Part shown: positions 37,319-43,922 of the stretch, one piece after another | Layout of the letters: every line of letters begins with the position of its first letter | Numbering within the stretch: the stretch's first letter is position 1 | DNA from: Actinomycetota bacterium | GTDB lineage: Bacteria; Actinomycetota; Actinomycetes; S36-B12 | DNA: 43,922 bases | Assembly (NCBI GenBank): GCA_009700485.1 | Contig: WLLZ01000003.1 | Span: 1 to 43,922, forward strand | Direction of reading: 5' to 3' | Program-made: the position numbers and the translations under genes | The notes under the pieces: generated by a model | Told to the model about the DNA's origin: nothing | Databases searched by the model: none | What the model saw: the letters and a program-made list of their open reading frames with translations, nothing else

Positions 37319-38179
37319 GTGCAACCTCAAAGCGTCGTCCTCTCGTGGGGGCCTCCGCGCATGGGCACCACCTGGATGTTCAACGTGCTCAGCGAGATGC
37401 TGGTTCTTGCAGAAGTCAAGGCGGCCGTTGTCGCCGACCAGGTGCCTGATCCATCGCCTAATTGGGCTGGCCCAATCATCTTGAAATCCCACCGCGCTGA
37501 TGACCCTGCTTTGATTTCGAATTTCGACGGCAAAATGGATCTCCTTGCTTGCGTAATGCTACGCGACGCTAAGGCTACTTTCAGATCTTTGATCCGAACG
37601 CAAACAGCAGATCGTGCCGAGCTAATCAGCTGGCTTGAAGCTGATGTCACGTCCTATGAAATTGCACTTCCAATAATGCGGAATGTTGTGGTTTGTCGTG
37701 AGGAGTGGATTGCCGCTCAATCATTTGAGGTAATCACCAAACTTACTGATTTTCTTGATCTCAGCCTAGATGCTGCACAGTGTCAGTCTATTGCTCAGAA
37801 ATTTAGTCGCGAAATTGTTAAAAGTGTCGTTGCTCAGCTTGACGAAAAACAAAGTTGGTCCGGTGACTTCAAGAATTTCGATCATAACTCTCAGTGGCAT
37901 GCCGGGCACATCGGACCAGATGACCAATCTGACGTTGAGTTGTCCCCTGCTGAAGCACAACGCCTAGATCTTCTCCAGATCAGGATTGACGCATTGACCG
38001 AGAGCTTCACGCTATGGTCTTGTGTTCGCGGCACCCGCGGGACTAAACCTTTCGGCATTCCCGCAGTGAGCTTTGCTTCCGCGCGTTCTGCTAGTGCACA
38101 ATCTCCTAAATACGGCCTATTCACACGAGTACGAAAGGCTATTCAGACCCTAGCCACGTCAGTGACGAAACCTAAGTAG
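37319..38179 (+). CDS. sulfotransferase-like protein
   Basis: 'LSWGPPRMGTTWMFNVLSEML' resembles the 5'-PSB loop (PKSGTTW) of PAPS sulfotransferases; 'ILKSHRAD'. Confidence 0.6.
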   Translation: MQPQSVVLSWGPPRMGTTWMFNVLSEMLVLAEVKAAVVADQVPDPSPNWAGPIILKSHRADDPALISNFDGKMDLLACVMLRDAKATFRSLIRTQTADRAELISWLEADVTSYEIALPIMRNVVVCREEWIAAQSFEVITKLTDFLDLSLDAAQCQSIAQKFSREIVKSVVAQLDEKQSWSGDFKNFDHNSQWHAGHIGPDDQSDVELSPAEAQRLDLLQIRIDALTESFTLWSCVRGTRGTKPFGIPAVSFASARSASAQSPKYGLFTRVRKAIQTLATSVTKPK

Positions 38180-38182
38180 GCG

Positions 38183-38836
38183 ATGACTTTCATGAGCTTT
38201 CGCAATCGCAGAGCCTTAAAGGCCCTGCGCACCTGTACGCACCTTATGGTCGTTGCCCATCCAGATGACGAGACTCTTTGGGGTGGTGTCCAACTCGCCG
38301 AAGGGAATAACTGGGGCGTTATTTGTTCCACCAATGGGAAAAACCGAGCACGCGCGAACGCATTCGTTAAGGCGATGAAGATTCTCGGATGCTGCGGAAT
38401 CATGCTTGATGTTGCCGATCGCCGCGAGCACCCGCCCACCAACGATGACTTAGAGGAACTAGCCGCATTCATCGGGCCTCTGATAAATGGTCCTGGCGTA
38501 GTGCAAGTTGTAACTCACGGACCAGATGGCGAATACGGACACCCTATGCATATCGCAATTTCCGAGCTGGTCACGAGACTGATGAGAAATGTCGATTCTC
38601 TGTATTACTTCAATTTCTCAGAAACACAAGATGCTCGTGTGCTTAAGCCGCGAGCATGGAACCTTAAAGAGTCTGCAATCGTCAGATACCTCGGCCAGCC
38701 AAGTGAAATGGTCGACTCTGACCGACGGCATTATTTGCTTTCAATGCATGAGGCTCCAGTTCAAGTGGCCGACTACGTTCGCCCCAAAGCCCTACTCCGC
38801 GCTATCTACGCAGGATCCGAGGTAACAATCACGTGA
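38183..38836 (+). CDS. PIG-L family deacetylase
   Basis: 'LMVVAHPDDETLWGGVQLAEG' (AHPDDE zinc motif), 'THGPDGEYGHPMH'. Confidence 0.92.
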   Translation: MTFMSFRNRRALKALRTCTHLMVVAHPDDETLWGGVQLAEGNNWGVICSTNGKNRARANAFVKAMKILGCCGIMLDVADRREHPPTNDDLEELAAFIGPLINGPGVVQVVTHGPDGEYGHPMHIAISELVTRLMRNVDSLYYFNFSETQDARVLKPRAWNLKESAIVRYLGQPSEMVDSDRRHYLLSMHEAPVQVADYVRPKALLRAIYAGSEVTIT

Positions 38837-39666
38837 ACTCGCTCAAACGATTGCTGCCGGCAAAGAGGCGGCCGAAGAAGGCTCGGGTTTTGCTTGTCCC
38901 TGATCAATGGAGTGGTTCTGTGCAGGAGTATTACCACTTCATCCTCGGCTACCTATCGCCCGTAATGCTCTGGATAGATCGCAACCCCGGAAAGCCACTT
39001 GCGATGCGCGACTGTGGGCCGATGAATCCTTGGCTCGACCTTCTTCTCCACAGGTCAGATTTACAGATCATGACTCCTGGAGACATGCTGCACCTGTTCG
39101 CCGGGAAATACAACAAGGCCGCCGTACTCGCTGGCATGGACGACCCAAAAAACTTCAATACAAAAGAATTAGCTCGCTTTCGCCAGTTGGTATTCAACGC
39201 GGTAAACCTCCCACCTGTCACAGACAATTTCGCTATTACCGTGGTAGATAGGCTGACAAGCGGGGCTTTCAATTCAACCTCAGCCGCTGAAGTACCGGCG
39301 TCTGGTGCAGCAGTGCGATCCACTCCAAACCTGAGTTCTGTCATGAGTGGTTACCGTACGGAGCGATCCCTGCGGATCATTGACGCCGCAGAACTTTCGG
39401 TAACTGATCAATTGGCCATGTTTGGCATGACAAATATTCTCGTCGCGCAGCATGGGGCTGGGTTAACAAACATGATCTGGATGCCTAGGGGAGGGCGTGT
39501 CGTCGAGATAATGCCCCCGCTGCCTGACTATGTCTCACCAATCTTTGCGAACCTCGCAGCAGCCTGCGGCCACACACATCAAGTTGTCAGACAGGAATCA
39601 GAACATGCCCCCGTAGATGCATCGCTGCTGCTGCAAGCCGTTACGTTGGCCGAACATTCACCTTAA
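38833..39666 (+). CDS. glycosyltransferase family 61 protein
   Basis: 'FGMTNILVAQHGAGLTNMIWMPRGGRVVEIMPP' typical GT61/DUF563 C-terminal motif. Confidence 0.88.
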   Translation: MNSLKRLLPAKRRPKKARVLLVPDQWSGSVQEYYHFILGYLSPVMLWIDRNPGKPLAMRDCGPMNPWLDLLLHRSDLQIMTPGDMLHLFAGKYNKAAVLAGMDDPKNFNTKELARFRQLVFNAVNLPPVTDNFAITVVDRLTSGAFNSTSAAEVPASGAAVRSTPNLSSVMSGYRTERSLRIIDAAELSVTDQLAMFGMTNILVAQHGAGLTNMIWMPRGGRVVEIMPPLPDYVSPIFANLAAACGHTHQVVRQESEHAPVDASLLLQAVTLAEHSP

Positions 39667-41393
39667 GGAATGCAGACCCCGCCTCTACCGATCGTATGTC
39701 CATCCCGTGAAATCGAGAACTTCTCAGTGCACTCATAATCGGGGAAGGGAAAGTCAAACCGCTCAAACCAGTAGTAGCCGAATGGCTCACCCGCTACCGG
39801 GCTAAATCCTGGATCCGCGTTGACAATGCTGCTATCTGGGGGCCCGAAAGTCTGCCCCCCATACGGTCGCCCCGGCTCACCGTGCGGAACCACCACAATC
39901 GGTGCGATGCCCAAGTTCTTTAGCTGCTCGATCCCCTCGCGAGCGCTAACTCCCCAGTAGTCGAGATCCCAATTACGTTCAGCGTGGTTCTGCCCAGCGA
40001 TGGGGTTAATGAATGCATACGCATATGGGTACCAGCGCGCAACCCCCCAAAGACTCGCCAATACAACCAACATCCCAATCGAGATCGCGGTAACTCGTCC
40101 TGAAACTCTAATTCGGCCCCGGAACAAAGGAGTATTCCGGCGCTCAAACCAGACAATCGGAAAAGCACACAGAACGATAACGGGCGGTGCCACAAAAAGT
40201 AGATGACGGACACCATCATAAAGTTGGACATGAGCAAAAATCATCGCGACCGGTATGCCGAAACCCTGCACCGCAAAGGGCGTAATAGCTAGCAATTCTT
40301 GGCGATTTAGTGCAGCTGGGGTCGATGAACGCCGCTTGCGAAAGGTCGCCATTAGAACAACAATTAATCCCAGCACAGCCAGGAGGATCAAAAGCACAGG
40401 CATTTGGGCCAATAGCCAAATCGGTATGTACCACCATGGGATCTCATTACTAGGCACGTCCACACCGTTTGTACGCATCAACACAACCCACGTGAACTGC
40501 CCACGTGAATACAGCAAGGAGTCGTACAGCCAGTGCAGAAGGGAGATCCGCGCTATCGGATCAGTGACCCAACAAAACGCCATCGCAAACGGGACAGCGA
40601 CCGCGGATGTGATCGCTGGCGCGATCAGGCGTTTGGGATCGCGGAGCCAATACTGCGCAACTATGAGCACCAAACTGAAACCAATGACCACCGCCACTAG
40701 CAGCACGAAGGATCCAGCCCTTGTCGCTAACGCCATCGCAGCACCAATGGATGCAACCAGAGTTCCGAGGATTACCCCGCGTTTTGAACCAAGCCGCCCG
40801 GATCCTTCTCGATCAGCCCAACTAATCACCAGGCCCGAACTAAGCATTGTCAACCCAGCCGCAACAGGAATATCGCGATTGTTCACATGGCTCATACCAA
40901 GCCACCATGGATAAGTCTGCAAGGCGGCCCAAGTAAATGCCCCGGCTAAATTTGACCGAAGAGCAAAGCTGACCGCCATGCCCATGGACGCAGCCGCTAC
41001 GGCCGACATCGCGATATTGACCGCTCCAAGCCACACATACGTCTTTGGATCATATGGGGTTAAAGGCAGCGTCGAGCCCGTAAACGCGGTGTGAAGGAGG
41101 TCAGCTAGTTGGTCAGCCAAAATTCCATAAAACTCATTAGTGTTCGGGACGGATTCATACGCCGCCTGAAGCGACATGGACGGGTCAACGGCGCGTGCGA
41201 ATGACGAAGCTTGAGTTACGAACGTGGCGTCCCAGCCGATACCTGCGATGAAAAGTGCGACCGAAGAAAGCGCCACGCCAATAGCTCCCAGAGCGACAAA
41301 GACCCATATCGCCCATTTCACCCCTTGATGATATCCAGGTGAAGAAGAATTGCGACGCTCACAGCGAATTGTTCCCCGGGTCGTTTTAGACAC
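39663..41393 (-). CDS. multi-spanning membrane protein, GT-C (ArnT/PMT-like) glycosyltransferase candidate
   Basis: Multiple TM segments; 'GIGWDATFVTQASSFA' acidic loop and 'WWLGMSHVNNRDIPVAAG' resembling GH..NPKDIPFA-type motif. Confidence 0.65.
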   Translation of the reverse strand: MSKTTRGTIRCERRNSSSPGYHQGVKWAIWVFVALGAIGVALSSVALFIAGIGWDATFVTQASSFARAVDPSMSLQAAYESVPNTNEFYGILADQLADLLHTAFTGSTLPLTPYDPKTYVWLGAVNIAMSAVAAASMGMAVSFALRSNLAGAFTWAALQTYPWWLGMSHVNNRDIPVAAGLTMLSSGLVISWADREGSGRLGSKRGVILGTLVASIGAAMALATRAGSFVLLVAVVIGFSLVLIVAQYWLRDPKRLIAPAITSAVAVPFAMAFCWVTDPIARISLLHWLYDSLLYSRGQFTWVVLMRTNGVDVPSNEIPWWYIPIWLLAQMPVLLILLAVLGLIVVLMATFRKRRSSTPAALNRQELLAITPFAVQGFGIPVAMIFAHVQLYDGVRHLLFVAPPVIVLCAFPIVWFERRNTPLFRGRIRVSGRVTAISIGMLVVLASLWGVARWYPYAYAFINPIAGQNHAERNWDLDYWGVSAREGIEQLKNLGIAPIVVVPHGEPGRPYGGQTFGPPDSSIVNADPGFSPVAGEPFGYYWFERFDFPFPDYECTEKFSISRDGHTIGRGGVCIP

Positions 41394-41529
41394 CAGCTCT
41401 TGATCAGTTGCAGTGGTATCGACCCTTTGTGGCTCACCCGAGCCTTGGCTCTGAGAGCGCTAACCCTTGAACGAGGGGTCCCACCATAAAAGGCAGCGTT
41501 TAATGCATCAAAACCACATCTGAAACGAC

Positions 41530-41535
41530 TAGCCT
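41530..41535 (+). promoter_or_regulatory. candidate -10 TAGCCT for leaderless sORF 41542
   Basis: TAGCCT-N6-GTG in divergent intergenic region. Confidence 0.35.
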
Positions 41536-41541
41536 CGACCG

Positions 41542-41589
41542 GTGATGACAAATCAATGTTCGCAATTTGCCAACGGGTGCATCGCGTGA
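41542..41589 (+). CDS. putative leaderless short ORF (15 aa, MMTNQCSQFANGCIA)
   Basis: GTG 6 nt after TAGCCT; its TGA overlaps GTG 41586 of the next gene (GTGA). Confidence 0.35.
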   Translation: MMTNQCSQFANGCIA

Positions 41590-42470
41590 GGTCCATATTT
41601 ATCGGCCTTGTGAGCCACAAGAAATCTAAGTTCGCTTATAACCAAGGCCATGATGGTCTCGCGAACACCTTGAAAGTGGCCCTAGTCGAGAAGGGCTTGG
41701 ACGTTCACGTTCAGATAAATACCAGCGATGAGTACTCACCAAACATGCTCCAGATAGACGGCAAGATCGCGTGGGCCTCGGTTTCCGAAACTCTTAAGAT
41801 TGAAGATCAGTGGGGTAAATACTTAAGACATGGGGCTTCGCAACCCAGTACCGCACTAGTTAATTCATTCAGGTCAATATCGCGCCGGTTATGGGCTTTC
41901 ATCCGCTACTGGCGGCCATGGCTTTCTTCCGATTCAACTGCTTCGCCAGGAATTAGCCTGGTGCGTCGGCTACTGAACATTGAGCTGTCGCACGTGCGCC
42001 TGATGCGTGAAGGGATTCGACTCGACACCGATTGGACACTAATCATCGAGGATGATGCTTCTACCCTTGACCTCGTTGACTGTAGAGACGGACTGCTAGG
42101 AATAATCAATGCCTCCTTTGGAGAACGAGGCCCCGCCTATGTCAATATCTCTGAATCATTCACACCTGCACAACTCGGTGTTGATCACCTACTCACGGCC
42201 TCCTCCGGCTCTACTTGGGCAGGATCAGCGTCTCGAGTTATTGCATTATCTATTCGACCCGTCACAAACACTGTTTGCGCGATTCTCTATCGCACCACTT
42301 TTCTAAAAGACCTCTTGACCTACATGGACTCCTTGCCCTTGAGTCCAGTCGTACCCATCGACTGGAAATTGAATGCGGCATTGATGGCGATGACCGCAGA
42401 CGGGAGAATTGGCACGGGTGACTGTTGGACAGTCACGCCTGGGCCAATCGACCAACTCTCAATGCGATAA
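41586..42470 (+). CDS. putative glycosyltransferase (GT25-like DD motif)
   Basis: 'TDWTLIIEDDASTLDLV'; proposed start GTG 41586 (MRSIFIGLVSHKKSKFAYNQG) instead of ORF-track 41556. Confidence 0.6.
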   Translation: MRSIFIGLVSHKKSKFAYNQGHDGLANTLKVALVEKGLDVHVQINTSDEYSPNMLQIDGKIAWASVSETLKIEDQWGKYLRHGASQPSTALVNSFRSISRRLWAFIRYWRPWLSSDSTASPGISLVRRLLNIELSHVRLMREGIRLDTDWTLIIEDDASTLDLVDCRDGLLGIINASFGERGPAYVNISESFTPAQLGVDHLLTASSGSTWAGSASRVIALSIRPVTNTVCAILYRTTFLKDLLTYMDSLPLSPVVPIDWKLNAALMAMTADGRIGTGDCWTVTPGPIDQLSMR

Positions 42471-42477
42471 TGGCTAG

Positions 42478-43248
42478 GTGACCCAAGCTGAAAGAGCGAT
42501 CAACTACATCGCCGGTCGTTTTGGGCTCCAGGTTTCACGGATATCAAGCGCACAAAATCACCTGCCCATTGAGGCTACCGCTGTCGACACGGCCCTAATT
42601 GCCTCATTGCGGCCCTACACGATGACAAGTGGCGAGCGCCTCTGGAGTTTGCTGAACGCCGTTCGGTATGTAATTGATGAAGGGCTGCCCGGCGACTTTG
42701 CTGAGTGCGGGGTTTGGCGCGGTGGCAGTGTGATGGCAATGGCAAAGCAACTAAGTGCTCTAGGTGTAAATGATCGACGCATTTGGCTTTATGACACCTT
42801 CGCCGGCATGACGGCGCCAACAGCGGCCGATGTCGAGGCGGGCACCGGTGTAACAGCCGAGACCATGCTGGCGGGCACCGAAGTAGGTGACGGAAACAAC
42901 GTGTGGTGCGTGGCCGGGCTGAGTGATGTGCAGGCCAATGTTCGGTCAACCGGCTACCCATTCGATCAATTTACTTTCGTGGAAGGCGATGTTGCGGTCA
43001 CCTTGAAGCAGTCGGTGCCTGAGTCGATCTCGCTGCTACGCCTTGACACCGACTGGTATGAATCAACCAAGTTGGGGCTCGAGATTCTTTATCCACGTTT
43101 AGTAGTGGGCGGGGTTTGCATTCTCGATGACTATGGGCACTGGCAGGGTGCACGCACGGCGGTCGATGAGTACTTCGCCGCCACCGGCCACCGGCCGTTC
43201 ATGCATCCAATCGACTACTCCGGCCGCGTCTTCATCAAGACCCGCTAA
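42478..43248 (+). CDS. TylF/MycF-family O-methyltransferase
   Basis: 'GDFAECGVWRGGSVMAMAKQL', 'IWLYDTFAGM', 'LLRLDTDWYESTKLGLEILYPRLVVGGVCILDDYGHW'. Confidence 0.92.
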   Translation: MTQAERAINYIAGRFGLQVSRISSAQNHLPIEATAVDTALIASLRPYTMTSGERLWSLLNAVRYVIDEGLPGDFAECGVWRGGSVMAMAKQLSALGVNDRRIWLYDTFAGMTAPTAADVEAGTGVTAETMLAGTEVGDGNNVWCVAGLSDVQANVRSTGYPFDQFTFVEGDVAVTLKQSVPESISLLRLDTDWYESTKLGLEILYPRLVVGGVCILDDYGHWQGARTAVDEYFAATGHRPFMHPIDYSGRVFIKTR

Positions 43249-43259
43249 CCGCTATCAAG

Positions 43260-43922
43260 ATGACCTCTCCTATCTGGCTAACCATCATCACGGTAGTCAA
43301 GGATGCGCCAGAAGATTTTGCACGCACTATTGATTCAATTTTGCATCAAGACCTTACCGGGGTTGAGTATTTAGTCATCGATGGTTCGTCAAACCGCACT
43401 TCTATCCCCGAAGCCCTCGCAAAGTATCCAGCTATCGATGCTGGGTACTCGTGGGTTGAGCCCGCAGGTATTTATCCGGCGATGAACGCCGGGCTCGCGC
43501 AGGCCACCGGTGATTACGTTTATTTCGCCAATGCTGGGGACACGTTCTATACCGTCGATGTGCTGAGCAAGGTGCACGCGGTGATTGCCTCGACTTCCCC
43601 TAGCTGGTTGTTCGGTGACGCCGAGATCCTCGAACTTTCTGGGGCGAAGGTCATAACTCCGCGCTGGGATTACTTGGGTGAGAAGTCAGTTTCATTTAGT
43701 CGTGGGCACTTCCCGTGCCACCAAGCAACGTTTGTGCACCGCGAAACCCTTCTTAGGCAAGGTGGATTCGATAACACTTATTCAATTGTCGCTGACTACG
43801 CCGCCTTCTTGAAACTGACTTTAATAGCTGATCCGATTTACCTCGATTTCGTAATTGCCACCTTTACCGAAGGCGGTATCTCAACGACCAAATGGCGGGA
43901 GTCATTTAGCCAGTTCCATCGA
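43260..43922 (+). CDS. glycosyltransferase family 2 (WcaA/WcaE-like), 3'-truncated by window edge; not in ORF track
   Basis: Own translation from ATG 43260: 'MTSPIWLTIITVVKDAPEDFARTIDSILHQDLTGVEYLVIDGSS...GIYPAMNAGLAQATGDYVYFANAGD...FPCHQATFVHRETL', open to window end. Confidence 0.9.
   Translation, partial: MTSPIWLTIITVVKDAPEDFARTIDSILHQDLTGVEYLVIDGSSNRTSIPEALAKYPAIDAGYSWVEPAGIYPAMNAGLAQATGDYVYFANAGDTFYTVDVLSKVHAVIASTSPSWLFGDAEILELSGAKVITPRWDYLGEKSVSFSRGHFPCHQATFVHRETLLRQGGFDNTYSIVADYAAFLKLTLIADPIYLDFVIATFTEGGISTTKWRESFSQFHR

Noticed and set aside
40255-40914. 219-aa plus-strand ORF antisense to the GT-C-like gene
   Set aside because: Low-complexity Arg/Thr/Ser-rich shadow frame; the opposite strand encodes a coherent membrane protein
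1-43922. CRISPR arrays, tRNA/rRNA, insertion sequences
   Set aside because: No regularly spaced repeats, tRNA-like cloverleaf or transposase motifs noticed; absence is by eye only

Overview
The window is an approximately 44 kb surface-glycan / nucleotide-sugar biosynthesis locus, open at both ends. It is probably from an actinobacterium: moderately high GC, many GTG starts, 4-nt ATGA/GTGA gene overlaps, and TANNNT boxes placed 6-7 nt upstream of start codons as in leaderless mRNAs. About 44 CDSs are supported, including a 5'-truncated epimerase and a 3'-truncated GT2 that is missing from the ORF track. Main blocks: (A) ~0.5-9 kb, a C-C-bond/branched-sugar-like operon with an E1-alpha/beta-type TPP pair, a second acetolactate-synthase-type TPP enzyme, Zn-ADH, SDR, and FkbM and other methyltransferases; (B) ~10.2-17.4 kb, an ulosonic-acid-like cassette with a NeuB lacking the SAF domain, a GmhA-like SIS isomerase, a TIM-barrel isomerase, two SDRs, a NeuA-like cytidylyltransferase, a class III aminotransferase, a VOC protein and a methyltransferase; (C) ~17.5-22.9 kb, a gene interrupted by a C10 tract, a LIC12162-like transferase, LicD-like and methyltransferase genes; (D) ~23-33.4 kb, a second nonulosonate-like gene set with DegT, SpsF, AKR, PseB-like, RmlD-like and a full-length NeuB; (E) ~33.4-43.9 kb, glycosyltransferases, a PglK/MsbA-like ABC flippase, sulfotransferase-like, PIG-L, GT61, GT-C-like and TylF-like genes. 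The most interesting observations are the SAF-less NeuB + GmhA cassette, two different TPP carboligase systems in one operon, a possible poly-C on/off switch, and two short leaderless ORFs whose stops overlap the start of the next gene. No tRNA, rRNA, CRISPR or transposase was recognised. All functions come from reading motifs by eye; no database search was run.
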